Shown here piece by piece: positions 17,653-27,411 of a stretch of DNA of 64,000 bases. A program made the position numbers and the translations under genes. Under the pieces are notes generated by a model, which was not told the origin of the DNA, searched no databases, and saw nothing but the letters and a program-made list of their open reading frames with translations. This DNA is from Candidatus Anammoximicrobium sp. (GTDB lineage: Bacteria; Planctomycetota; Planctomycetia; Pirellulales; Pirellulaceae). Positions within the stretch are counted from its first letter, which is position 1. Every line of letters begins with the position of its first letter. The stretch lies in contig JAAYYU010000124.1 in assembly GCA_012515235.1 (NCBI GenBank), positions 1 to 64,000 of the forward strand. The letters run 5' to 3'.

Positions 17653-18999
17653 GTGAAAGAACACGAGCGTTTCGAGAGCGTCGTCCGGGAACGGGCGGTG
17701 CTGGTCCGCGTCATTACCTCCGAGCGATTATTCATCGAAGAGCCGTTGGGCGAATTGCGCGGCTTGGCCGCCACGGCGGGCACCACGATCGTCGGCGAAT
17801 TGGTGCAACGGCGTCCCACGCCCGACTGCACGACGTATCTGGGCCACGGCAAGGTCGCGGAACTGAAGGCCCTGGTCGCGGTGTCCAAAGCCGACGTGGT
17901 CATCTTTGACAACGACTTGAATCCCGCCCAAACACGCAACTTGGAAACGGAACTCCAGGTCAAGGTCATCGACCGCACCGAGCTGATTCTGGATATCTTT
18001 GCGTCGAACGCCCGCACGCACGAAGCCCGTTTGGCGGTCGAGTTGGCGCAACTCGAGTACTCGCTGCCGCGCTTGAAACGCAAATGGACGCACTTGTCGC
18101 GCATCAAAGCGGGCGTAGGCATGCGCGGTCCGGGGGAAAAGCAGCTGGAGGTGGACCGCCGGCTAGTCGAGAAGCGGATCGCCGATTTCCGCAGCGAACT
18201 GCGGCTGATCGAAGCCCGCCGCGAGCGGCAGGTGGCCGCCCGCGACGATCACATGACGGTCTCGCTGGTGGGTTACACGAACGCCGGCAAGAGCACCCTG
18301 ATGAACGCCCTGACGCAGGCGGATGTCCTGGTCGCCGACAAGCTGTTCGCGACGCTCGACACCCGGACCCGCCGCTGGCAATTGCCCAACTGGGGCCCGG
18401 TCCTGTTGAGCGACACCGTGGGATTCATTCGCGACTTGCCCCACCGGCTGATCGCCAGCTTCAAAGCCACCCTGGAAGAATCGCGCCAGGCGGACCTGCT
18501 GCTGCACGTGGCCGACGCCAGCAACCCGGCAGTTTGCGACCAGATCAGCGCCGTGTATCTGGTGTTGCAGGAGATCGGCATCCAGGCAAAAGACACGCTG
18601 CTGGTGCTAAACAAAATCGACCGGCTGCCGGAACCCTCGGCCTGGAACGCGATCCTCAGCCGGTATCCGCACGCGATCCCGATCAGCGCCAAGACGCGGC
18701 GGGGATTCGACCAGTTCGCCTTTCGTGTGAGCGACGCGCTCAGCCGCACTTTTCGCGACATCGACGTCGAAACCACTGTCGACGACGGACGACTGATGGC
18801 CTACCTGGCCGCGCACGGCGAGATCTTGTCCAAGCGGTACGGTCAACAACGGGTCACGATTCACTGCCGGATTCCACAGAAGTACTTGGGCCGCATCCAG
18901 GGTGACGGAGTCCTGGTTCGAGAACACGGCCCAAGCGCCGGACCGGAGCCGGCACAGTCCCAGCTGGAAGAGACGGCCGCGATCGAAGAGGTCGCGTAG
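17653..18999 (+). CDS. hflX: Ribosome-associated GTPase HflX
   Basis: About 448 residues. The N-terminal HflX domain includes TTIVGELVQRR, the nucleotide-binding Gly-rich loop TYLGHGKVAEL and the hallmark IKAGVGMRGPGEKQLEVDRR. The G domain follows with G1 GYTNAGKS (about residues 207-214), G3 DTVGFIRDLPH and G4 NKID. HflX binds the 50S subunit and splits stalled or hibernating ribosomes. The C-terminal 25 residues are Glu/Gln-rich. The GTG at 17653 is used because of the promoter position and a GAGGA about 12 bases upstream; an in-frame ATG at 17584 and GTG at 17611 are alternatives. It seems monocistronic. Confidence 0.93.
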   Translation: MKEHERFESVVRERAVLVRVITSERLFIEEPLGELRGLAATAGTTIVGELVQRRPTPDCTTYLGHGKVAELKALVAVSKADVVIFDNDLNPAQTRNLETELQVKVIDRTELILDIFASNARTHEARLAVELAQLEYSLPRLKRKWTHLSRIKAGVGMRGPGEKQLEVDRRLVEKRIADFRSELRLIEARRERQVAARDDHMTVSLVGYTNAGKSTLMNALTQADVLVADKLFATLDTRTRRWQLPNWGPVLLSDTVGFIRDLPHRLIASFKATLEESRQADLLLHVADASNPAVCDQISAVYLVLQEIGIQAKDTLLVLNKIDRLPEPSAWNAILSRYPHAIPISAKTRRGFDQFAFRVSDALSRTFRDIDVETTVDDGRLMAYLAAHGEILSKRYGQQRVTIHCRIPQKYLGRIQGDGVLVREHGPSAGPEPAQSQLEETAAIEEVA

Positions 19000-19046
19000 C
19001 CGCCGGTGGCAACAAGGGGGCTGGCTCCGAGCTGCGTGGGAGAACC

Positions 19047-19098
19047 CCGAGGAAAAACGGCCGCCGCGAGGCGCCTGTCCTCTTTTTTTCAACAGGCT
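19047..19098. repeat. Partial copy of the 1761-1859 dispersed repeat
   Basis: The segment with GCCGCGAG, then TCTTTTTTTCAACAGGCTG matches the right half of the element at 1761-1859. The left arm (CAGCCTGTTG) is missing, so the copy cannot form the full hairpin. It sits just upstream of the short-chain dehydrogenase gene. Confidence 0.6.
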
Positions 19099-19111
19099 GG
19101 TGGGGGTAGTC

Positions 19112-19897
19112 ATGAGCCGACGCAAGATTTCCGGGCTGAGAACGATTGTCACCGGCGCGTCCAGCGGCATCGGCCGGGAGCTGGCCCTGGAACTGGCGCG
19201 ACAAGGCGCCCGGTCCGTGCTCACCGCCCGGCGGCGGGAAGTCCTGGAAGGGCTGCAAGGCCAGGTGCGAGAATTGGGCGGGGAAGCCCACCTCGTGGCA
19301 GGAGACATCGCGGAGGCCGAACTGCGGCAGCGATTGCTGGAGGCCGCCCAGGCGGAACTGGGCGGCTTGGATTTGCTGATCAACAACGCCGGCGTGGGCG
19401 CGATCGGCCCGTTTGCCGAGGCGTCCGAGGCCCGCTTGCGGCGGGTGATGGAGGTCAACTTCTTTGCCCCCGCCGAACTGATCCGCTGCGCCGTCCCCCT
19501 GTTGCAGGCCGGAAATCGGCCGATGATCGTCAACGTCAGCTCCGTGCTGGGCCATCGCGGGATCCCGAAAAAAAGCGAGTATTGCGCCAGCAAGTTCGCG
19601 CTGCACGGTTTGAGCGACTCGATCCGCGCGGAATTGACCGCCCGCGGCATCGACGTGCTGTTGGTCAGTCCGGGCACGACGGCGACCGATTTTTTTGACA
19701 ACGTGCTGGAAAAAAACGGCGATTTGCCGTGGCTGGCATTCGGCGCGATGTCGGCCAGAAGCGTGGCCCGCAGGACGGTCAAGGCCATTCGGCGAGGACG
19801 GCACGAGATCATTCTGACGCCGGGCGGGAAAGCGCTGGTCTGGTGCGACCGCCTGTGCCCGCCGCTGGTCAACCGCCTGGTGGCCCGCTTCGGCTGA
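19112..19897 (+). CDS. Short-chain dehydrogenase/reductase (SDR) family oxidoreductase
   Basis: The 261-residue enzyme is a classical SDR. The nucleotide-binding motif TGASSGIGRE (about 14-23), the NNAG motif, the catalytic Ser in NVSSVLGHRG and the catalytic Tyr/Lys in YCASK are all present. The first Gly-rich loop and following basic residues (ARRREVLEG) suggest NADP(H) preference. The C-terminal part (VKAIRRGRHEIIL) resembles membrane-associated retinol- or ketoreductase-type SDRs, but the substrate is unknown. The ATG at 19112 is preceded by GGTGGGGG. A palindromic repeat cluster begins five bases after the stop codon. Confidence 0.88.
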   Translation: MSRRKISGLRTIVTGASSGIGRELALELARQGARSVLTARRREVLEGLQGQVRELGGEAHLVAGDIAEAELRQRLLEAAQAELGGLDLLINNAGVGAIGPFAEASEARLRRVMEVNFFAPAELIRCAVPLLQAGNRPMIVNVSSVLGHRGIPKKSEYCASKFALHGLSDSIRAELTARGIDVLLVSPGTTATDFFDNVLEKNGDLPWLAFGAMSARSVARRTVKAIRRGRHEIILTPGGKALVWCDRLCPPLVNRLVARFG

Positions 19898-19901
19898 AAA
19901 T

Positions 19902-20144
19902 GGGGTCAGGCTTACAGAATTCAATTTTGGCCGAGTTGGGTGCCAGCCACGTCGTACGACTCTGCTCGGCCAAAATTGAATTCTGTAAGCCTGACCCCAG
20001 CACCGCTGGCCGAGTTGGGTGCCAGCCACGTCGTACAACTCTGCTCGGCCAAAATTGAATTCTGTAAGCCTGACCCCAGCACCGAAACCGTGACTTCATC
20101 AACGACGCGGAAACGTGCCGAAATCCCGTTTGGTGCTAGCAGCC
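19902..20144. repeat. Palindromic repeat element with a tandem partial copy and a conserved flank
   Basis: A perfect 34-bp inverted repeat (arms 19902-19935 and 19965-19998, starting GGGGTCAGGCTTACAGAATT) encloses a 29-base loop. The loop and right arm are repeated 79 bases further on (20008-20077). The following segment to 20144, containing CGAAATCCCGTTTGGTGCTAGC, also recurs at 41239-41401 in inverted orientation. The rest of the 399-bp gap (20145-20296) holds two short CAGCCCGTTT repeats and probably the promoter of the next gene. Confidence 0.85.
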
Positions 20145-20296
20145 CGTTTTTGCGCCCTGGTGCCCTTCGGCCGCCAAGTCGCTCTTGATTGCTTGGGGCA
20201 AAAGTCGTACGCTTGCAGCCCGTTTTGCGGCCCTTGCGCAAGCGGGGCAGAGTGCCCCCTCTTCTCGATCCTCCTGCACGGAAGCGGATACCGATC

Positions 20297-21478
20297 ATGA
20301 ACCCAGCATCCTCCGATGTTCCTCGTCGCAACGACATCCCTGCCTCGGTGCCTTTGCTCGACGTCAATCGCGGCAATCAGGCGCTTCGCAACGAGATTCT
20401 GGAGGCGATTGCGAACGTCGTCGATTCGGGCCGTTTCCTGCACGGACCCGACGTAGTGCGGCTGGAGGAATCGATCGCCGCCGTGTGCGAATCGCGGTAT
20501 GCGATCAGTTGTGCTTCGGGCAGCGACGCTTTGTTGCTGGCCCTGCTGGCCTTCGAGGTCGGTCCCGGCGACGAAGTCATCGTGCCCAGTTTCACCTTCT
20601 TTGCCACCGCTAGTTGCGTGTGGCGGTTGGGCGCGCGGATCGTGTTCGTGGACATCGATCCGGTGAGCTTCAACCTGGATCCGGCCAAAGTCGAGGAAGC
20701 CATCACGCCGGCCACGCGGGCCATCGTTCCGGTCCATCTGTACGGTCAATGCGCGGACATGGAGCCCCTGCTCGAACTGGCCCGGCACAACGACTTGAAA
20801 GTCATCGAAGACGCCGCCCAGGCGATCGGCGCAGAGTATCGCGGACATCCGGCGGGGGCCCTGGGCGACGTGGGCTGCATTAGCTTCTACCCGACAAAAA
20901 ATCTCGGCGGGTTCGGCGACGGCGGCATGTTGGTGACCAGCGACGAGCCGTTGGCCGAAAAACTGCGCCGCCTGGCGGCCCACGGCATGAAGACGCGGTA
21001 CTACCACAGCCTGGTCGGCGTCAATAGCCGGCTGGATTCGATCCAGGCCGCGGTGCTGAACGTGAAACTGGCGCAACTCGGCCGCTGGACCAACGAACGC
21101 CGGGCGAACGCGCAACGCTATCAGGAACTGTTTGCCGCGCGGCAAATGGACCAGCGTTTGATCCTGCCCCGCGAGTTGCCAGACCGCTACCACGTCTGGA
21201 ACCAGTACACGATCCGCGTGCCCAACGGACACCGCGACGAAGTGCGGGCCAAGCTGACGGAGCGCAACGTCGGCTCGGAAATCTACTACCCCGTGCCGCT
21301 GCACCTGCAGGAGTGTTTCCGCACGCTCGGCTACCGTCGCGGCAGCCTGCCGGTGACCGAGCGGATCTGCCAGGAAGCGTTGAGCCTGCCCATTTTCCCG
21401 GAACTGACCGCCGCCGAACAAGCCCGCGTGGTCGACGTCATCCAGGACGTCTTGCCAAACGAACGGGCGGCTGCCTGA
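20297..21478 (+). CDS. DegT/DnrJ/EryC1-family sugar aminotransferase
   Basis: The 393-residue enzyme belongs to the DegT/DnrJ/EryC1 group of PLP-dependent aminotransferases, which act on nucleotide-linked keto-sugars for surface polysaccharide or glycan synthesis. Visible motifs are GSGTDA-like CASGSDALLLAL near residue 75, PSFTFFATAS, VIEDAAQAIGA and the PLP lysine in FYPTKNLGGFGDGG (about K201). Length is normal for the family (about 370-400). The ATG at 20297 has GGAAG about 14 bases upstream. No other sugar-nucleotide gene is next to it: it is bracketed by a repeat cluster and by a terminator-like hairpin, so the sugar cannot be guessed. Confidence 0.9.
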   Translation: MNPASSDVPRRNDIPASVPLLDVNRGNQALRNEILEAIANVVDSGRFLHGPDVVRLEESIAAVCESRYAISCASGSDALLLALLAFEVGPGDEVIVPSFTFFATASCVWRLGARIVFVDIDPVSFNLDPAKVEEAITPATRAIVPVHLYGQCADMEPLLELARHNDLKVIEDAAQAIGAEYRGHPAGALGDVGCISFYPTKNLGGFGDGGMLVTSDEPLAEKLRRLAAHGMKTRYYHSLVGVNSRLDSIQAAVLNVKLAQLGRWTNERRANAQRYQELFAARQMDQRLILPRELPDRYHVWNQYTIRVPNGHRDEVRAKLTERNVGSEIYYPVPLHLQECFRTLGYRRGSLPVTERICQEALSLPIFPELTAAEQARVVDVIQDVLPNERAAA

Positions 21479-21566
21479 CGCCCGCGCAAGAACCGCTTCG
21501 CGATTCAGTCGTGGAGCGGACTTCCGTCCGCTCGCCTGGCACAAATCTCATCCTGACCGTGCGCCC

Positions 21567-21602
21567 GAAGCCCGGCTCCTCCGAGATCACCGGGCTTCTT
21601 TC
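21567..21602 (+). terminator. Probable intrinsic terminator after the aminotransferase gene
   Basis: GAAGCCCGG at 21567-21575 pairs with CCGGGCTTC at 21590-21598, followed by TTTCGTC. A second hairpin, GAGCGGAC-TTCC-GTCCGCTC, lies at 21514-21533. Both stand between the aminotransferase stop codon and the DUF4838 operon. Confidence 0.6.
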
Positions 21603-22040
21603 GTCAAGGCTCCCCGACGAATTGAAGAGCTCCCCGCTCGCCTTTCGGTTCACCTTTCACCCACCACGTAGTCGTACACCTGCACGTACTCGTGCGCTCC
21701 CATCTCTTCCTCGCTGCCTTGCGGAGGCGTTTGATTTTCGAGGCGGTACGGTGTATACCGTACCCGCCGGGTCCGCGCGCGGCCCGCCCTCGGTGTTCGG
21801 GCACCGCGGTGACAAGGCCGGAACAGGCCCCAAGGGACATGCCCCCGATGAGTTTGGGCCGCGCAGGACCTTCGCTGAGCGTGACGAACCTGGGCCGCCG
21901 GACGGAAGGCCATTTCCACTGGCCCGTCGGTCTTTCGTCCCTTTAGCACCGGGCTCAGCAGGCCGCTGGGGCAGGGTAGGAAACGAGCAGGAATGAACCG
22001 CGATTCAGCCACGAAGAACGAGCCCACGGAGGCAATCCGC
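21603..22040. other. Intergenic region upstream of the DUF4838 genes
   Basis: About 440 bases without a convincing gene. On the minus strand a short stretch ending at 21650 reads like a real protein terminus (EEEMGAHEYVQVYDYVVGER), so a decayed gene fragment is possible. I see no start codon context or family match. The promoter of the next gene should lie near the right end. Confidence 0.4.
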
Positions 22041-24719
22041 ATGTTCAGACACCTTTTTCTTCTGTGTTGCTCGGCAGTGGCGCCGGCCACGGCGTATGCC
22101 GCGGATCTCGTCATCGCCGAAAACGGAAACACCGATTACCGGATCGTCGTCCCCGCCCAGGGCGATGGACAGATCGTCGATCACTGGCTGCTCATCTCCG
22201 CGAAGCTGATGCAGGCGGCCTTCGAGAAGAACGGCGTCCAGATCGACGTCGTCCAGGAAGACGCGGCGGAGCCCGGCAAGCCCGGGATCTACCTCGGCGC
22301 GACCGCCTTCGCCAAGAGAAACGGCATCCTGGTCGAACCGTACGACGACTGGACCTACCACCTCAAGGCCGTCGGCCGGGATTTGATCATCGCCGGAAAC
22401 GACAAGCAGGATCCGGTCTTTACCGTCCGCGGCTCGAAGACACCGCTGGCACTGCTGGGAACCGTCAAGGGCGTCTGCGACTTTCTCCGCCAATACGCGG
22501 GCGTGCGTTTTCTGTTCATGAGCATGGACCAGAGTCTGTACGCTCCGCAGAGCGGCGCGCGGGGCGCCTTCCACGCCGACGGCTCGCTGAAGATCGACAC
22601 GCGCAGCATGGCCTTTCTTCCGCTGGAGAAGATCGCCGTGCCGGACGCGCTGGACGTCAAGAAGACGCCGCTGCTGCGGGCCAATTACGACCACTCGCTC
22701 GAGACCTTCTACAACATCGCCCTGAATTTCTTCCCGCGTCTGAGCAGCGTGCAAGGGTCCAGCATCGCGTGGTACGAGGTCCTGCCCACGGCCAAGTACG
22801 GCCAGAGCCATCCAGAGTTCTTTGCGCTCCTGAAGGACGGAAAACGTTCCTGCGAATTGAAATGGGGCTTCGATCACTATGTGCCCTATTGCGTGACCAA
22901 CCAGGGCGCGCAGGATCTCGTCTACCAGCAGGCCGAGAAGCTGATCGCCGCCGGCGACAAGACGATCTCGATCGGCACCATGGACGGCTTTCGCTTGTGC
23001 CAGTGCAACTGCGACGAGTGCAACAAGCTGTTCGGCATCCAGGCGGAATCCTCGGACCAGATCCGCGCCCGGGGCCGGTCGGGCAAGCTCTGGCAGGCCG
23101 TATTCCGCATCACCGAGCGGCTCCGCGAGAAACATCCGGAGGCCAGGATCGTCCTGCTCAATTACCAGGACACGCCTGTCTCGGCCGACGTGATCAAGGC
23201 TTTCCCTCCGAACGTAATTGTCAAGATCCAATTCGCCTCGCAGTTGGACTTTGACAAACTCCAAGGCGTGGAATTCCCCGCCGGAATCTGCGGCTTTGAG
23301 GAGACCTTCACCGGGTTCGGCCAGGCCGGGCCGTATCTGCCGGAGCGGACGCCCGAGCACATGGCGGAAGTCGTCCAGGCCCTGGCGCGGAACAACGTAA
23401 AGTGGTCGATGCGGGACGGGGCGATCGGCTACGTGCGCGGGATGCAGGCGCCGGCCTACTATGTCTACGGGCGCATGATGGACGACCCCGCGGCGGATTG
23501 GACGGCCATCTACCACGAGTTCTGCACGGCCGCCTTCGGCAACACGGCGCCGCAGATGACGCAGTTCTTCGATCTCCTGCACGTGCAGATCGCCATCTAT
23601 TCCGATTTCTTCGGCGTCTTCATGCCCGCCTGGAGCCGCAAGTATTCCCGCTCCCGTTACCACGACAGCAAGTGGCACGTGATGAGCATGTATCCGCCGG
23701 AATACTGCGCGGATGCCGACGCGCTGCTGGCTTCGGCGGAACGGGCGGCGAACGATCCGGACGTCAAGGCGCGGCTCCATCTGATCCGGATCGAGTTCGA
23801 CTACATCCGGAAGATGGCCCGGATCTTCTTTCTGCAGAACGCCTGGACCATGAATCCCTCGCAGGCAAACCTGGATCCCCTGGTCGACGCGCTCGACGAT
23901 TGGCACGCGGATCTGGAACGGCTCGCCGGAGGCACCGGCCGGAGCAGTTTCCAGCCGCTGAGCGACTGGCCCGAAATGCGTCCGTTCAACGGCCATTTCT
24001 ATCTGCACGCGGCGCTGGAGAACGAGGGATATCAGCAGCAGTGGAACAAGACGTGCCTGAACTGGGACACGCGGGCGATCCGCGCCGGAATCCTCACGGA
24101 CCAACACCAGCTGAAGGTGGCCGCGGTCGACGCCCCGCCGGCCATCGACGCGCAGGCCTGGGACAGCTCGCCCGAATCGTTCTTCCGGGACCGCGGCGGC
24201 ATGCCGTTCAGCAACGTCAGGACCAGCATGAGAATCCTCCGCGACAAGGAGGCGCTCTATGTGCGCATGGAAAGCCTGTACCCGTCGCGGCACCCGGAGG
24301 ACATGTACGAAAACGAGCCGGACGGGGACCTCTTCACGCAGGAATACGTCGAGCTGGGAATCATGCCGCCGGGTTCGGCCGGCAAGATCTACCGGCTGGC
24401 GGTCAACCCCGTCGCGGGCTCGCGCTACGATTCGGTCGTCACGCAGGATCAGAGAAACCGGATCACCGAGGACGTGAAATGGAACGGCACGTGGGAGTCT
24501 GCTTTGAAGACCAGCGGAGAAAAGGGCCCCTGGAGTCTGCCCGGAAGGATCTGGACGGCGTGGTTCAAGATTCCGTTTTCCGACTTCGGTGCTAAGGCCC
24601 CCGCCGCAGGAGAGAACTGGGGCTTCAACGCGGCTCGAAACCGCAGCGGCCGGTATTTGCTGTGGAGCGACGCCAAGGCCGCAACCGATGCCAAAGCGAT
24701 CGGCCAACTCGTTTTCTAG
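22041..24719 (+). CDS. Secreted DUF4838 protein with C-terminal CBM9-like domain (first)
   Basis: The 892-residue product has a signal peptide (MFRHLFLLCCSAVAPATAYA, residues 1-20), a glycosidase-accessory-like N-terminal domain (about 25-120), a central DUF4838 region (about 200-560) and a C-terminal DOMON/CBM9-like sandwich (about 695-890). The DUF4838 part holds a Cys cluster LCQCNCDECNKLFG and many aromatic residues. The family is common in planctomycetes and Lentisphaerae and is thought to act on carbohydrates, but no activity is known to me. GGAGG stands 8 bases before the ATG at 22041, which gives a clean signal peptide; an ATG at 21993 would add 16 polar residues. It is followed by a paralogue. 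Confidence 0.83.
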   Translation: MFRHLFLLCCSAVAPATAYAADLVIAENGNTDYRIVVPAQGDGQIVDHWLLISAKLMQAAFEKNGVQIDVVQEDAAEPGKPGIYLGATAFAKRNGILVEPYDDWTYHLKAVGRDLIIAGNDKQDPVFTVRGSKTPLALLGTVKGVCDFLRQYAGVRFLFMSMDQSLYAPQSGARGAFHADGSLKIDTRSMAFLPLEKIAVPDALDVKKTPLLRANYDHSLETFYNIALNFFPRLSSVQGSSIAWYEVLPTAKYGQSHPEFFALLKDGKRSCELKWGFDHYVPYCVTNQGAQDLVYQQAEKLIAAGDKTISIGTMDGFRLCQCNCDECNKLFGIQAESSDQIRARGRSGKLWQAVFRITERLREKHPEARIVLLNYQDTPVSADVIKAFPPNVIVKIQFASQLDFDKLQGVEFPAGICGFEETFTGFGQAGPYLPERTPEHMAEVVQALARNNVKWSMRDGAIGYVRGMQAPAYYVYGRMMDDPAADWTAIYHEFCTAAFGNTAPQMTQFFDLLHVQIAIYSDFFGVFMPAWSRKYSRSRYHDSKWHVMSMYPPEYCADADALLASAERAANDPDVKARLHLIRIEFDYIRKMARIFFLQNAWTMNPSQANLDPLVDALDDWHADLERLAGGTGRSSFQPLSDWPEMRPFNGHFYLHAALENEGYQQQWNKTCLNWDTRAIRAGILTDQHQLKVAAVDAPPAIDAQAWDSSPESFFRDRGGMPFSNVRTSMRILRDKEALYVRMESLYPSRHPEDMYENEPDGDLFTQEYVELGIMPPGSAGKIYRLAVNPVAGSRYDSVVTQDQRNRITEDVKWNGTWESALKTSGEKGPWSLPGRIWTAWFKIPFSDFGAKAPAAGENWGFNAARNRSGRYLLWSDAKAATDAKAIGQLVF

Positions 24720-24899
24720 CGGCTCGCCATCGCATCGCAGACCGCAGCGATCGAACCGCCGCAATGCAGATACGACGACCAAAAAAGAGCTCGGATCAGC
24801 CGCAGAAACAACCGCGTCACAGCAGAGCTGCCCTGCGGCAACGCTGTCCGGTTTGCAAGGCTTGCGACCGGTATCGGCGGGGGAGGGAGAACAGCCATC

Positions 24900-27371
24900 G
24901 TGAACAGGCAGACGGAATCTTGGCAAGCGCGAACCGTGAAGGGACCCTTCGCAGCGGTCGTCCTCGTCCTGTGCGCGGGCGGGGCCTTCGCGGCCCAGAT
25001 CGTCAGGGACGGGCAGCCCGCCGCAGAGATCGTCCTGGACGCGAACGCCCAGGCCAGCGTGCGGGTCGCGGCCGAACAGATCCAGAAGTACATCGCAAAG
25101 ATGTCGGGCGCAAAACTCGACCTCGTCACCGCTCCGACGGGCCGCTTCCGGAGCCGGCTTTTCGTCGGCCAAAGCGCCGCCACGAAGGCGCTCGGTTTCA
25201 CGCTCGAAGACGTCAAGCACGATGGCTACAAAATCTGGGCCCAGGGCGACGACGTGATCGTGGCGGGACACGACATCGACTGGTACACGGAGTACGGCTT
25301 TTCCAGCGACCGCCTGGACAACGTCGATCGCAGCGGCCGGTGGCGCGAGTTTACCGGGCACAAGTGGCGTTCGCCCATGTTCCTCTATTCCAGGGAAAAC
25401 ATGATCAGAACCGGGCCGCCGCTCGAATTCCATCCTCAGATCGGCAGCGGCACGCTCTACGCCGCGTTCGCCCTGTTGGAACAGCAGGGGTTCCGCTGGT
25501 ACGCGCCGTTCCAGAGCCCGGACGAGGATGTGGGAAAGGTAATCCCCCGCAAAAAGGACCTCGTGGTCCCGGACCAGGAAACGAAGCGCGAACCGGCCTT
25601 TGCCATTCGCAACTTCGGCTACTACACGGCCACGCGCGAAGACGCGCTGTGGATCAAGTCCATGGGCGTCGGCATGGCCGAGTTCCAAATCCCGTGGCAC
25701 GCCTCGGGCCGGATTCTGGATTACGAGGAAGACCCCGATCTGGCCGGGCGGATCAATGGCAAGCCCGATTTCTCCGCCCCGCGGTTGTCCGGCGAGAAGT
25801 TCCGCGCCACCTTCCTCGAATACCTGGATTGCGTCAACCGCTGGTATCCCCAACCGCTGCCGTTCGTCAGCTTCTGCCAGCCCGACGGTTGGAGCGCGAT
25901 CGACGACGAGGACAAACAGAACGGCTGGGACCGCATCGCCACGCGCGGCCAGAGCGGACGCTTCAGCGACTACAACTGGGATTTCGCGACGAACATGCGC
26001 GAGCGGTACAACGCGAAGTACCCCGGCAACACCCAACGCAAGCTCGTGTATGCCTATTCGGGCACCCAGCGCATCCCCGAGTCGCTGAGCGAGATGCCGG
26101 ACGACGTGACGATCTACTTCACCCACCATTCGGACAAGGTCCATCTGAGCGATTACCGGCCGCTCGTCCGGGAATGGCTGGCCAAGATCAAGAACGCAAA
26201 GCAGTTCGTGTTCTACGACTACTACTACGAGCACACGCTCTACAAAGGCGAACGGCCGCCCGTGCCCTATGTCTTCACCGAGAACCTCAAGCAGAACTTC
26301 GAGATCATGGTTGACCACTGCCACGGCTGGCTGCTCGAGGGCATGGTCACGGACTGGCGCGGCGGCACGGCCCGCGGGTTCTACCGCCCGGCGATCAACC
26401 ATCTGATGGTCTTCCTGCGCAACCGGATGACCTGGAACCGCGAGCTGGATCTCGACAAGGAACTGGACGAGTACTGCACCCTGTTCTACGGCCCCGCCGC
26501 GGAGGAGATGCGGGAACTGCTGCGGTTCGCCGAAGAAGTCTGGATGCGCAAGGAGCCCCGCCTTGTCACCGCCTCGACCGGGTATCTCAAGGAGGCCGAC
26601 GTGCCGAAGTTCTTCGATCTGCTCGACCGCGCGAAGGGCAAAGCCGGCGACTCCGTTTACGGCCGCCGGATCGCCTTGTTGGCGCAGGAAATGGAACCGC
26701 TGAAGAAAGTCTTCCAGGGTCTCCGGCGCCAGGGGCCCGAGTTGCGCGCCTTCCGGTTTACCGACCAACAGGAACCGCAGGTGGACGGCGATTTGACCAA
26801 ACCCTTCTGGTGGTACCGGAACGAGATCAAACCGGAGTACACGTTCTATCCCCTGAAAGACATGTTCACGGGTGAGACGCCCCGGCATATCTCGACCCTC
26901 GTCTCGTTCCGGTATACGCACGGATCGCTGTTCCTTGCCGTCAACTGTCTCGAGCCGAAGATGGACCGGATCCAGGCAAGTTGCACCGCGCCCGACAACC
27001 CGGACATCTGGTCCGGCGATTTCGTTGAGATCCGGCTGGAAACCCCGAACGGCCGCCAGCCGCTGATTGTCGTGAATCCCAGCGGCGCCGTTTATGACAG
27101 CGATTCCACCCTTCCCCGGACGGAAGACCTTCCGACGTTCTACCGCGTCGCCGCCTGCGCGGTCCGCAAGCTGGCCGACCGGTGGACCGTCGAAGTGCGG
27201 ATCGACGAGGCTGCCCTGGGGGCGGGGATGCCCACGCAGTCTTTCCCCTGGGGAGTGCAGGTATCGCGCCAGCGGTTGGCCTGCAACACGCCGGAGTTCT
27301 ACCAGCTTTCTCCCACGGGCACCGCGTTCAACCGCAACTTCGAGATGATGGCCAATCTGCACGCGCGGTAA
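24900..27371 (+). CDS. Secreted DUF4838 protein with C-terminal CBM9-like domain (second)
   Basis: The 823-residue protein has a signal peptide (about 1-31, ending GGAFAA), a GH67-N-like domain (about 32-130) with VRVAAEQIQKYIAKMSGAKL, a DUF4838 core (about 220-560) and a C-terminal CBM9-like sandwich (about 610-820). It has the same order of domains as the gene upstream but low identity, so the two are old paralogues. The GTG at 24900 follows GGGAGGGAG. The 180-base gap before it shows nothing. The pair probably works together outside the cytoplasm on a glycan or glycoconjugate. Confidence 0.83.
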   Translation: MNRQTESWQARTVKGPFAAVVLVLCAGGAFAAQIVRDGQPAAEIVLDANAQASVRVAAEQIQKYIAKMSGAKLDLVTAPTGRFRSRLFVGQSAATKALGFTLEDVKHDGYKIWAQGDDVIVAGHDIDWYTEYGFSSDRLDNVDRSGRWREFTGHKWRSPMFLYSRENMIRTGPPLEFHPQIGSGTLYAAFALLEQQGFRWYAPFQSPDEDVGKVIPRKKDLVVPDQETKREPAFAIRNFGYYTATREDALWIKSMGVGMAEFQIPWHASGRILDYEEDPDLAGRINGKPDFSAPRLSGEKFRATFLEYLDCVNRWYPQPLPFVSFCQPDGWSAIDDEDKQNGWDRIATRGQSGRFSDYNWDFATNMRERYNAKYPGNTQRKLVYAYSGTQRIPESLSEMPDDVTIYFTHHSDKVHLSDYRPLVREWLAKIKNAKQFVFYDYYYEHTLYKGERPPVPYVFTENLKQNFEIMVDHCHGWLLEGMVTDWRGGTARGFYRPAINHLMVFLRNRMTWNRELDLDKELDEYCTLFYGPAAEEMRELLRFAEEVWMRKEPRLVTASTGYLKEADVPKFFDLLDRAKGKAGDSVYGRRIALLAQEMEPLKKVFQGLRRQGPELRAFRFTDQQEPQVDGDLTKPFWWYRNEIKPEYTFYPLKDMFTGETPRHISTLVSFRYTHGSLFLAVNCLEPKMDRIQASCTAPDNPDIWSGDFVEIRLETPNGRQPLIVVNPSGAVYDSDSTLPRTEDLPTFYRVAACAVRKLADRWTVEVRIDEAALGAGMPTQSFPWGVQVSRQRLACNTPEFYQLSPTGTAFNRNFEMMANLHAR

Positions 27372-27411
27372 CCAAACCGCGGTAGGAGCACACGAAAGGA
27401 GCACACGAATC

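Noticed and set aside
21650-21760. Minus-strand sequence encoding a plausible C-terminus, EEEMGAHEYVQVYDYVVGER
   Set aside because: It looks protein-like, but there is no start with a ribosome binding site, and upstream codons lose protein character. At most it is a gene remnant.
24720-24899. Gap between the two DUF4838 genes checked for a riboswitch or small RNA
   Set aside because: No stable hairpin series or known riboswitch core was visible by eye.
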